35,848 nt of DNA. Origin: Candidatus Kapaibacterium sp. GTDB lineage: Bacteria > Bacteroidota > Ignavibacteria > Kapaibacteriales > WFXC01. The translations under genes and the position numbers were made by a program. This document shows positions 1-8,622 of the stretch, one piece after another; position 1 is the stretch's first letter, and every line of letters starts with the position of its first letter. Where the stretch lies: contig WFXC01000039.1 of the NCBI GenBank assembly GCA_015490805.1, positions 1 through 35,848 on the forward strand, read 5' to 3'. Under the pieces are notes generated by a model. The model was not told the origin of the DNA. It saw only the letters and a program-made list of their open reading frames with translations, and made no database searches.

Positions 1-401
1 TCGACAAACAACACGACCGTCTTTCCCGGTTGTTTCAACGCCGAATCAAGATGCCCTTTTACTGCTCTCTGCAAATTCTGTGTCCCTTTGATTATCTGCT
101 TAATCTCCAGAATCTCCTTAATCCTGCCACCTTCTTCCCGCCATCCATCTGCGTGCTTATATTCCGCATACGCCCCCGGCTCCCGCAGGACAATGTGCCA
201 GCCGGTTATGCGCGCGATCTCCTTTGCTGCCTCCAGCTCTGGCATTAACTTCTTCTCCCACAACCGCCGCCGCATCTTCTCTGCCTGCTCCTGCACGTCC
301 CGCCGGATCACCTTCTCAAGAAGCGCCTGCTTCATCGCTTCGATTCCCGCCGGCGTCATCTCCGCTTCCCGTGCCAACTGCTCCGCTCGCCGTTTGGGCA
401 T
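1..401 (-). CDS. PD-(D/E)XK / CdiA-C-like nuclease domain protein, 3' end outside window
   Basis: The reading frame opens at the ATG at 399-401 and stays open for 133 codons to the window edge, so the C-terminus is missing. The first 60 residues are charged and helical (Arg, Glu, Lys, Ala rich). Residues 60-133 look like a small alpha/beta nuclease fold: a helix ending ITGW, then ADG with Asp85, a strand ILEIK holding Glu99 and Lys101, a helix ending ALKQ (Gln124), and a final strand VVLFV. The order Asp, Glu-x-Lys, then a Gln-containing helix and a hydrophobic strand is the pattern of CdiA C-terminal tRNase domains and related PD-(D/E)XK nucleases. There is no signal peptide and no obvious immunity gene in view. 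Codons are strongly G-ended and the coding strand is purine-rich, like the gene at the right edge. The ribosome site is weak. The frame is likely real; the function is an inference from motif order. Confidence 0.6.
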   Translation of the reverse strand, partial: MPKRRAEQLAREAEMTPAGIEAMKQALLEKVIRRDVQEQAEKMRRRLWEKKLMPELEAAKEIARITGWHIVLREPGAYAEYKHADGWREEGGRIKEILEIKQIIKGTQNLQRAVKGHLDSALKQPGKTVVLFV

Positions 402-419
402 TCTGCCACTACATTCTAC

Positions 420-616
420 TGGGAGCGCACCCTTTAGGGTGCAACGTTGCCGACTAAAGTCGGCGCTCCCAGCCGGCACAACCCGACCGGTCGCCCACCG
501 GGAGCGCACACTTCAGTGTGCATCCACTGGGAGCGCACGCTTCAGCGTGCATCTTTCCATCTTTTGCCGACTGAAGTCGGCGCTCCCAGTGTCGGCGCTC
601 CCAGCCGGCGCTCCCA
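420..616. repeat. REP/BIME-like cluster of covarying palindromes
   Basis: Five perfect 16-bp palindromes lie at 427-442, 449-464, 506-521, 535-550 and 566-581. Each is joined to a GGGAGC box (421-426, 500-505, 529-534) or its complement GCTCCC (465-470, 582-587). Two further truncated copies (GCTCCC at 597-602 and 610-615) end the cluster. Read in one orientation, every unit is a GGGAGC box, then a stem, then CTTCAG or CTTTAG, then the matching stem. The stem bases differ between copies but stay paired: GCACC, GCCGA, GCACA, GCACG and GCCGA. Copies occur in both orientations, and 421-470 forms a larger inverted pair. A separate 7-bp inverted repeat lies at 621-627/644-650. The cluster sits just beyond the stop codon of the giant minus-strand gene, the usual place for REP elements. 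No RAYT transposase is in the window. A translated frame across it (454-663) is an artefact. Confidence 0.85.
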
Positions 617-672
617 GATCTTGCCAGCAAAAGCCGGCACGTTCTGGCAAAGGTGTTGTGCAATGTTCCGGG

Positions 673-3600
673 CTACCGAACTATGAGAAACTGGCGGTAG
701 TATACCTGCTCCCCTATCCGGAATCGCAGCATATAGAGACCGGCTGCTTCTTCTCTCACCGGGACGTTTACGTGTTGCTCGCCGGATAGCACCGCCGGAC
801 CAAGAATGGTTCGCAGCTTTCGCCCATTGGCAGTGTACAATTTCACGGTCGTTTCCGTTGCGGCGGGAACTGTGAAGCTCACTGTTACCTGTTCAGACGC
901 CGGTTGCGGCGCCAGGTGAACCTGAAACTTCGAGGCAATGGACGACCGTTGCCGCACGCCGGTAACCACCACCGAATCTTCCGGAAGATCCGTTACCGAC
1001 AGCAGCTCATCCAGGCGAAACGTTCGCAGGACCAGGTTCATATTCCGATTGCCCCATCGAATTCCGTACTGGATTGTATCGCCAACTGCGGTGGCGTTGT
1101 TTTCGTGCGCAAATAAATTGATGGTCTGTGGCGTTTGAAAATCGAAATCAAAACTGTAAATCTGCATTGCCGTATCGCAGACGTATGGCGAAGCCATTAT
1201 ATGCCTTTGTTGCTGCCGTTTCGGATCAATCGCGACTAAATCGATCTGACTCCGGTGTTCGCCAAAGATCTTCGAGGTCCACGCACGGCGGTATCCAGCC
1301 AGTATTACGCCATTGTCGTTTACTGCCACGCGGGGCAGGGTACAATAGGAGAGGGAATCGCGCCATTCAAAAAGCGGCATCCGATCCCACCGACCAGCAG
1401 TGGTATCCCATTGGAGAAGGCGAATGACTGTCTCTTTCGTCACTGTATCAACCGAAATCTGGAGCAATGCCCCTGCTCCTGTATGGTTAAATCCCTGGGC
1501 AATATCGACAATATGCTCCGTGCTCTCTCCGCTATGGAGTAGCGTTTCGGGCGTCTTCCAGCTACCATAATAAACGCGGCTGCGCACCCGACTGACCACG
1601 CGCCCCTGTTGTCGATCCCGCTCAATCCAGCTTAGCACGGCAGCATTGTTCCCAATGCGATTGAGCACCATTTCGTGATCCTGGAACTGTGTTGCCAGTA
1701 ACACCGGTGGCATCTGCACTTCCCACACACCGTCCGAATTTCGATCAATCGTCACCGCCAGGAGATCGGAGGATTGACCGTATCGCACATGCCAGACCAT
1801 GAGAATCTCTTCATCATTGAGCACCGTAGCTGCGGGTTTTCCCTCGATCCTGCCTGAACGGAGACTGTCAAGATTATCCGGGACCATTCCAACCGCTTCA
1901 ACCTGCCGTGTCCTGACATTGTAGATCGCATACCAGATATCCTCGGATTCCAGAAAGGTGATTGGTCCGAGTTCACGAGGCACGGTTTCCGGTGTATACC
2001 GCGACTGCATCCAGGTCACTACAGCATACGGTCCACCACTATAGCTGAGTTGCGGATATGTCGGCGCATTCCGGTTGGTTACAATGGTTACAGGCGCTGC
2101 AAAATGCTTTTGTCCCAGATGTCGCTGGCTCAGCACAATGCTGCGAGTGTCATCGAAGGACTCTTCGATCCAGGTAATCAGGAACACCGAATCCGCCGAT
2201 GCAACCGACGGCTGTGGGAATAACATCGGCGTGATACGGTTGACCTGACTGGATAGCTCATCTGTCCCGAAAAGTGTGCCAGCCTGCCGCTTCGGTGCCA
2301 GTGTCCACGATGGCGATCCCCTTTTTTGCGAACTCAATCGAGACTTCAGCAAACCAAAAATTCCGTGTCCCTGGTTGGGGAATAATTCCGGGAACGCATA
2401 GCCTTCGGTCAGGTGCAGAAACATTTTGGGACCGTATAGGGTTTTGCTGAACAGGAAGAGGTAATGAGCCACCACCTTCCCATACAACTGGAGCGTAATG
2501 GAGGGTAACAGTGGCGATTTCCACCGATCGGGCACCGTCTTCCATTGATGTCCTAGGCCGCCAAGCATTCGCCCGGTGATATCCAGCGAAAGTCCTGCCA
2601 ATCCCCCGGCAACCGAAACGCCGACTGAGAGTGTCAATCCTCCCCCCATCTGGAACACTTCATAACCTGCCCACTGCGTAACATCCACGGTATCGGGGTC
2701 CGGTTCCGGTTCCGGATAGGGCAAAGGCTCGCGCACAAAGCCAAGTCGGCTCTTTGTAAATGCCCGGACTCCTTTCGCTCCATAGCGGTGTTTTTCTGCA
2801 TCATACCCCAGATTATGGTGGACATACTGCGCAAAGGCAAAATTAAAGCCGATAGTTACGTACGGCTCGATGGTTGCATCACCATCTTTTTCCAGTTTCT
2901 CCAATACCCCAATAGCCTGCAAAAATCCCTGCATTGCTCGAATTGTTGGCAAATCCTGCTGGAAAGCGAAGGAAAATAGCTGCTGTGCCAGCAGATTCTG
3001 ATTGCTATCCAGCAGATAAAATGCTTTTCCGTCGCGCTCTTTCCAGGAAAAATGCCGGGTAATCGGAATACCAAAAATGTTCAAGGTCATCGTTGTGCGA
3101 GGCGTGGAGATCAACGCCAGTGCTTTTCTGGACTTTGCATACCGGCATCGGACTTCAAAACTATTGGATGGAAAACCCAGTGGTTTGCCCTTAAAAATCG
3201 GGACGCCTGAACCCAGTAGATAAGTCGCTGATGGATTTACAAGCGCTGTTAAAACTGCTGGATTTACCGTCCAGATTTGCGGTTCCACCGGAGCATTATA
3301 GGGCACTTTTACGGTAAAGTCTACCGTTGTCGTGGTTTCACTCACATTATCGAAGCGTGCGGCACTGAACCAATCCGGTCGAGTTCGGCGGATAGTGATG
3401 GGTTTCGTAGTACTGCGCAACAAATCACCAGAGCGCGAGTTGTAGGTTTTCAAAACCAGATTGGTCGTCGGCGGCTCCAGGCTTCCCATCGGGGTGGTAA
3501 GGAGCCAGAGGGAATCATTGCCCGCCACCTTTCGGGCAGTGTCCCGGCGGATCAGAATGCCACGCTGATCGTAATATTCGGCGATCATTCGCACTTCATC

Positions 3601-6600
3601 TGCAAATTCAATGATCCGGAACGTCTGGAGTTGTTCCATTGAACCTGGAGCAATTGCCTGGTCGAAAGGTCCGAAATCTCCTTCAATCTTTGGCGGCACC
3701 AGTGGTAGCACCTTGAGGAAAAAGGGTGTGACCCGCCGCACTTCCGGATTATCAACTTCTTCAACCGACAGTTCCAGATATGACCCCGGTTCTGCCTCGC
3801 CCACATCCAGTGCAACTCCGTACGGCGATTGCCACGTGAAGGTCCGGGTATAGGAATGCGACGCCAACTGCTCACCGTTCGACTTGCGAAGCACAACCCG
3901 GCGCACCGACCAGGGATGGAGCATTCCTCGAAAAGCAAAGCGGACAGGATCCTGACTGGCTTCAAAAAACGGACCGAACCCATCATCGGCATAAGCCGCA
4001 ATAGGAGTCCAATTTCGAATCGTATCTCTGTTCTGCCCTCCTTCTCGCGCAAAGGCAAGTGCCCGAACAGACAGCGGATAGCGATACACAACGCCCGTAT
4101 CCGGTCCAGCACCGCGGTAAAAAACCCGAACGCTCAACTGATACGTCTGCGGCAATCCACTTGAAATCTGCGGCAACAGCATTCCAAAATTGCGCTGATA
4201 GGTTGCCCAATGCACCGTGCCGGTGTGCTGTCGGCGATGCATTCCACCATACACCGCATTCTGCTGGTGGGTTTTCCGATCATACAATGCGGCACTGCTG
4301 GTGTCCGCGCAGGAGAGTGAATGCTGCAAAGCGGAAAATTCCAGCGGCGGCGTGCGATACATCAATGCGGTACTCTCTCTGCCGCTCAATGCAGCGGAAT
4401 ACACTCCGATTTCTGTGATCGAGCCCTCCATTGCCCGGTTCTGCGAGGGAGCGTCGGGCCACCCCTGAATCCGCCCTCGTCCGATGCGCCAATAGCCATT
4501 GTAAGTCGAACCATCAATCCACACTTCCTGCTCATCGATGCTGACCCCATCAACGAAAATCCGCATGATCCCTTTGTGCGTTCCTGTTGGCTCGAAAGAA
4601 GCTGCTACGTGATGCCACTGCCCGTCGTTATATCGGTGTTGAGTGGAAAGCACCTGCGCGCCGTGGCTGTGGGACCAGATACCAAAATGCAAGCGTCCAT
4701 CAGTGCTCATATACAGATGCCGATCATAGTCACGGCTGTTGAGCCCCGGAGCAGCCGTGCTTTCAAAGCCCAGGATTTTGCCACCTTCCCGGCTGGTTGT
4801 CTTGATCCAGCACAGAACAGTAAATGGACCGGTTGGCGCCGCATACGGGGCACCACTTCCTCCCCGTTGCAGTGACACCGCCGTATTCGGTGTTATTTGA
4901 ACCGAATACGCAGATGGGATAGCCGGACCCCGGATCGTATCTGCCCAGCGAGGACGATGCAATCGAGCCGCAGGACTATGCACAATAAAGCTTTGCCGAC
5001 CAAATAAACGCCCATTGTGCAGAATTTCCGGACATTTCCCCGTCAGTTCCTCGCACGGATGGAAATTCAGGGGGAAATAAAACCGCAAAGCCTCATCCTC
5101 CTGCCACTGCCGCTGTACGATCGGATCCATCAGATTGACCGATGGCAACTGCTGAATCCGCTCCGCGGATAGGGCTTTCTGGAAAATGGTCACTTCCGCC
5201 ACATTCCCCGGTATGTCCCCTGGCGACACCTGGATCGAGTTTGGGGGAGATTCCAGTGGCAATGCAGAGGAATACGTTGCCGTTGGCGCATTCTCACCAC
5301 TCGTTGCTCCATCCACACTGGCATAGAGTTTCAATTTCCCGTCAACAAATTTCGCCACAAATACCACGTGGCGCCACGGATTCTTTTCAATATCCGACCG
5401 AATCTCAAATTCTGTACTGATTGGCACCTTTATAATAGCCGTTCGTATCGAGCCATCGCCACTGTGCCGGTACTCCCTCTTAAAAACGGCATTAGCCACA
5501 CTATAGAAAAAATTCTCTCCCCGCTTTTTCCGCTCTTTCTCAACGCTCACCGTCCAGTTGACGCCCAGAACATCCGGAACAGCGGAAATAATCTCGCTTT
5601 CTTCTTCGACCAGGGCATTCAGGCGAATCCAGAAAGAAATCGTCAATTCCGTTACTTCCCCTCCTGTCCAGCGATCCGAAGCACCATTAAACAGAAAGCC
5701 CCCCGTCCGGTAGAGCCCATAGGAACGCTGTGCTGGTCCTTCTACATTGATGACGAGGCTATCCACTTCCATCGGGAATTGCACCAGATGGATGGGAATC
5801 TGCCACATCTGTCCGGACACCAGCGAATCCAGCGGAATGGGAGAACGGAGCACGGGCGATCCCGGATAAATCCGCAACGTTTTTTCTACCGTTAGCGGTT
5901 CTACCAGCGCCGGGGAAGGAATAACCGCTCGCACTTTTATGCAGGTCGGCGGCAGGCTTGCAAGATCAAATTCGATAGTAGCCTGGCGAACCACGGTAAA
6001 AAAGCCCGGGTTGTGCGGAACGGTAATCGCCCGGAAATGTCCCGAAACGCTTTTAATCCTGTGCCCTGCGCTGTCCAGAAATTCCAGCCGAACAGCACTG
6101 GAAGTGTTATCCAGCCAATCAGTTCTGATGATGAACTTTCTGACGACCGTATGATGATCAGCAGTATCAAATGGATTGCGAGCGTAGACTGGCGTTGTCG
6201 TCTTCCACGGTCGGTTCTGTTCATCCACCACCTGCATTTGCGGTTCGGGCGGTACAACAATCAACGACCGTCGCTGCACAATGCCGGTATCAGCAGAACC
6301 AGAAGCAAACACCCGCACCTGGATCCATCGAACCGAAACCGGCAATTGCGCCATATCAAAAGCGCTGGATTCGACAGAGTGATCCGCAAATACCTGTTCA
6401 ACATTGGCAACAGAATGCTCACTCTGTTCGAGGATATTCCCTGTGCTATCAACAATCTCAAACCGAACCCTGGTGGTATACCGTGGCAGATGATGGACAG
6501 TAAACCGCACCGGTGTTGGGGGAATCGGACGCGTATTGTGACGAAATCTCCGATAATTATTGGTCTGAAACGGACCAAAATGATCAGAGGAACGGATGGT

Positions 6601-8325
6601 AAAACGGGTGGGCAACACATCCATTCCTACCTGATAGGTCGTTCCTTCAGGATATCCATCGGTGTGATACACCGTAACCTTCAGCAACGGCGAAAGTGGA
6701 AGCTGGAGTTCTCCGAGGCGCACCGTGTAGGAAACGGAATCCAGAAAGCCAGAACCGGCAGCAATTGCAACTGAATCTCTGTGGCGAACACCGTTGGAAT
6801 CCAGATACTCCACGGTTTTGCCATTACTGTGGGCAAAGCGCAATACCACGCGTGTCGTGTGGGGTGGAAGATCCGTTATCGTAAAAATCACCATTGTATC
6901 CAGATCGGCGAAAAACGGCAAGAAGTTGAACGAAGACCGGATCACAGGATGCGGCACCGCAATGCTGATGGGCTGGAAAATCTGGTATCCCTGCGCTGGA
7001 AAATTTGAATCTCCCGTGACGCGCACGTGTACATAGGCGCCAACGGGCAAGCGCCCCATATCGACATTTGACCACTGCTGCGCCGATGATACCTGCTGCT
7101 GCAACACGGCGCTGTCACTTCGGAGCTGAAAAACAAGCGTGTCTGCACCTACAGGAAGTGAATCCAACTGGTAGGTTGTGTAATGTTTGTACCCCTGCAT
7201 AAAAGGACCAAAGCCACTGGAGGATTGGAGCTGTATGCTCGCAATCGGCTTTACCGACCGGGCAAATCGGACATACATCGTATCCGCAAAAAAGGGCAAC
7301 TGTGGGATGGAGAAGGTCCGGTGGGAGCGATCTACCGTACCAATGATAACAACAGGATTGGCAAACTGCGGTGTCCGGTCTACCAGAAAACACGCCTGCG
7401 CGTTCACCCACTGAGGCAGCAGCTCAAGCTGGAGCGACAATGGACGCTTCAACCCTTTGCTCACAATACCCCAATACCCCTTTGTCTGCCGTTCGATCCC
7501 GGCAATCTCACTGGCTTCCAACAGCGACACGTTGCCAGTATAACCAATCACCGCAATTTGTTCTGCATCCGTAAAAGCTGCGGAAATCTGGAGATTCCCA
7601 CTGCGGGCGTGCGGTCGTTCCTTCCACGCTACGGCTGTTTCGGTCAAAAAGGAAACGACCGGCACAGCGCGATGCTCCACAGCCGCACCGTTGCGTAGCA
7701 ACAATTTCCGATTTCCCGCCGCGGCTTCGACCGTATCACCAGAAACGGAGCGAAAATCAAAGGTAGCAAGCGTTCCGCTGACACTGGAAAGATGAAGGCT
7801 GCTACGGATTTCTTCTTCCGATCGTACTCGATTCCAGAATCGCAACTGTGTTATCGCGCCCCGGAAAAAGACAGTATCGTGTGAAGCAGGATCAAAATAC
7901 CGTCCAATGTCTGAAATCCGAAAACTGCCAAACTGCCCCGTCCGATTGCCACGGAAAACACCATTCAGGTAGAGCAGTGCGTGATCAGCCCTGACGACAA
8001 TTGCCACGTGGTTCCATCCTTCGTGAAACGGATACGACGGCGAATGCAGTCCTCCCTGCGTCAATCTTATTTCCCGACCATTGACAATGGTAACCGCCAT
8101 TTGCGTTGTATCCGCCTGATTATCTGCTAAAATGGCGCGAACCACGTGATCATCAGCGGTAAAACTCTGGATCCAGAACTCGATCGTGTACGGTGGTTGC
8201 AAACGGATCGGGGCATCCAGCGTGGCGTATTGTTGTGGTGAATCCAGATGCAACACTGGCACCTGTCCCCATCCATTCAGCACGCTAACGAAGTAAAGAA
8301 TTACACTGAGCCATCGAAACCGCAT
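673..8325 (-). CDS. Giant secreted LamG / beta-sandwich repeat protein with T9SS sorting domain (2550 aa)
   Basis: I start it at the ATG at 8323-8325, because AAGGGGAG lies 7 bases upstream; a TTG 33 bases earlier has no such site. Residues 1-21 are a signal peptide ending NGWGQ. Three LamG/concanavalin-type modules are visible at about 35-195, 890-1065 and 1150-1325, with WNHV, WRHV and WHHV motifs. Around them are about seven beta-sandwich units; several open with FGPF (near 372, 583, 1450 and 1570) and most contain an LPxxT-like turn. A unique middle region (about 1690-1990) includes an acidic proline stretch and a glycine-rich patch. Residues about 2000-2440 repeat a SWIE/TWIE/VWHV pattern, suggesting a beta-propeller. 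The last 80 residues form a T9SS type A-like sorting domain (PQPA, LYTANG, GLYMLRF). This is probably a surface-attached or released adhesin or structural protein. The ligand is unknown, and no catalytic motif was recognised. Confidence 0.9.
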   Translation of the reverse strand: MRFRWLSVILYFVSVLNGWGQVPVLHLDSPQQYATLDAPIRLQPPYTIEFWIQSFTADDHVVRAILADNQADTTQMAVTIVNGREIRLTQGGLHSPSYPFHEGWNHVAIVVRADHALLYLNGVFRGNRTGQFGSFRISDIGRYFDPASHDTVFFRGAITQLRFWNRVRSEEEIRSSLHLSSVSGTLATFDFRSVSGDTVEAAAGNRKLLLRNGAAVEHRAVPVVSFLTETAVAWKERPHARSGNLQISAAFTDAEQIAVIGYTGNVSLLEASEIAGIERQTKGYWGIVSKGLKRPLSLQLELLPQWVNAQACFLVDRTPQFANPVVIIGTVDRSHRTFSIPQLPFFADTMYVRFARSVKPIASIQLQSSSGFGPFMQGYKHYTTYQLDSLPVGADTLVFQLRSDSAVLQQQVSSAQQWSNVDMGRLPVGAYVHVRVTGDSNFPAQGYQIFQPISIAVPHPVIRSSFNFLPFFADLDTMVIFTITDLPPHTTRVVLRFAHSNGKTVEYLDSNGVRHRDSVAIAAGSGFLDSVSYTVRLGELQLPLSPLLKVTVYHTDGYPEGTTYQVGMDVLPTRFTIRSSDHFGPFQTNNYRRFRHNTRPIPPTPVRFTVHHLPRYTTRVRFEIVDSTGNILEQSEHSVANVEQVFADHSVESSAFDMAQLPVSVRWIQVRVFASGSADTGIVQRRSLIVVPPEPQMQVVDEQNRPWKTTTPVYARNPFDTADHHTVVRKFIIRTDWLDNTSSAVRLEFLDSAGHRIKSVSGHFRAITVPHNPGFFTVVRQATIEFDLASLPPTCIKVRAVIPSPALVEPLTVEKTLRIYPGSPVLRSPIPLDSLVSGQMWQIPIHLVQFPMEVDSLVINVEGPAQRSYGLYRTGGFLFNGASDRWTGGEVTELTISFWIRLNALVEEESEIISAVPDVLGVNWTVSVEKERKKRGENFFYSVANAVFKREYRHSGDGSIRTAIIKVPISTEFEIRSDIEKNPWRHVVFVAKFVDGKLKLYASVDGATSGENAPTATYSSALPLESPPNSIQVSPGDIPGNVAEVTIFQKALSAERIQQLPSVNLMDPIVQRQWQEDEALRFYFPLNFHPCEELTGKCPEILHNGRLFGRQSFIVHSPAARLHRPRWADTIRGPAIPSAYSVQITPNTAVSLQRGGSGAPYAAPTGPFTVLCWIKTTSREGGKILGFESTAAPGLNSRDYDRHLYMSTDGRLHFGIWSHSHGAQVLSTQHRYNDGQWHHVAASFEPTGTHKGIMRIFVDGVSIDEQEVWIDGSTYNGYWRIGRGRIQGWPDAPSQNRAMEGSITEIGVYSAALSGRESTALMYRTPPLEFSALQHSLSCADTSSAALYDRKTHQQNAVYGGMHRRQHTGTVHWATYQRNFGMLLPQISSGLPQTYQLSVRVFYRGAGPDTGVVYRYPLSVRALAFAREGGQNRDTIRNWTPIAAYADDGFGPFFEASQDPVRFAFRGMLHPWSVRRVVLRKSNGEQLASHSYTRTFTWQSPYGVALDVGEAEPGSYLELSVEEVDNPEVRRVTPFFLKVLPLVPPKIEGDFGPFDQAIAPGSMEQLQTFRIIEFADEVRMIAEYYDQRGILIRRDTARKVAGNDSLWLLTTPMGSLEPPTTNLVLKTYNSRSGDLLRSTTKPITIRRTRPDWFSAARFDNVSETTTTVDFTVKVPYNAPVEPQIWTVNPAVLTALVNPSATYLLGSGVPIFKGKPLGFPSNSFEVRCRYAKSRKALALISTPRTTMTLNIFGIPITRHFSWKERDGKAFYLLDSNQNLLAQQLFSFAFQQDLPTIRAMQGFLQAIGVLEKLEKDGDATIEPYVTIGFNFAFAQYVHHNLGYDAEKHRYGAKGVRAFTKSRLGFVREPLPYPEPEPDPDTVDVTQWAGYEVFQMGGGLTLSVGVSVAGGLAGLSLDITGRMLGGLGHQWKTVPDRWKSPLLPSITLQLYGKVVAHYLFLFSKTLYGPKMFLHLTEGYAFPELFPNQGHGIFGLLKSRLSSQKRGSPSWTLAPKRQAGTLFGTDELSSQVNRITPMLFPQPSVASADSVFLITWIEESFDDTRSIVLSQRHLGQKHFAAPVTIVTNRNAPTYPQLSYSGGPYAVVTWMQSRYTPETVPRELGPITFLESEDIWYAIYNVRTRQVEAVGMVPDNLDSLRSGRIEGKPAATVLNDEEILMVWHVRYGQSSDLLAVTIDRNSDGVWEVQMPPVLLATQFQDHEMVLNRIGNNAAVLSWIERDRQQGRVVSRVRSRVYYGSWKTPETLLHSGESTEHIVDIAQGFNHTGAGALLQISVDTVTKETVIRLLQWDTTAGRWDRMPLFEWRDSLSYCTLPRVAVNDNGVILAGYRRAWTSKIFGEHRSQIDLVAIDPKRQQQRHIMASPYVCDTAMQIYSFDFDFQTPQTINLFAHENNATAVGDTIQYGIRWGNRNMNLVLRTFRLDELLSVTDLPEDSVVVTGVRQRSSIASKFQVHLAPQPASEQVTVSFTVPAATETTVKLYTANGRKLRTILGPAVLSGEQHVNVPVREEAAGLYMLRFRIGEQVYYRQFLIVR

Positions 8326-8622
8326 TGGCATACTCCCCTTGGATGAACAAATCGTCAAGAGCAGTCAAATGCTTTGAGAGTAAAGGAAGGAAGGCAGTAG
8401 ATCAAAGCAAATTTCACTCCTCTTTGCCTCCAGCAACGTTTCAGCGCGCAGATTATTACCAAGGAACTCCATTTTTGCGGTTTGAGCACCGTAAATTCTG
8501 ACACCGGGGCGGCTGCACAAGCTCAACAATTCCGGCAAACCATCGCTGCGTCTCCTCCCCCTCGAATGATCCGGAAAGCATACCTCCGCACTGAGCGATG
8601 CGCCTGAATGGGAAGTATTTCA
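8326..8622. other. Intergenic region upstream of the giant secreted protein gene
   Basis: This 297-base spacer separates the kinase stop from the giant gene's start, both on the minus strand. The best promoter-like match on the minus strand is TTGATC (8405 down to 8400), 17 bases, then TACTCT (8382 down to 8377), about 50 bases before the start codon. The -10 box is poor, so this is tentative. A 55-codon frame overlapping the kinase stop (8456-8623) has no recognisable features. I see no clear terminator, repeat or RNA gene. Confidence 0.3.

Noticed and set aside
88-789. Plus-strand open frame of 233 codons at the left end
   Set aside because: It runs through the antisense of the nuclease-like gene and the palindromic repeats and into the end of the giant gene. 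It has no ribosome site, and its Ala/Pro/Ser-rich translation is a composition effect.
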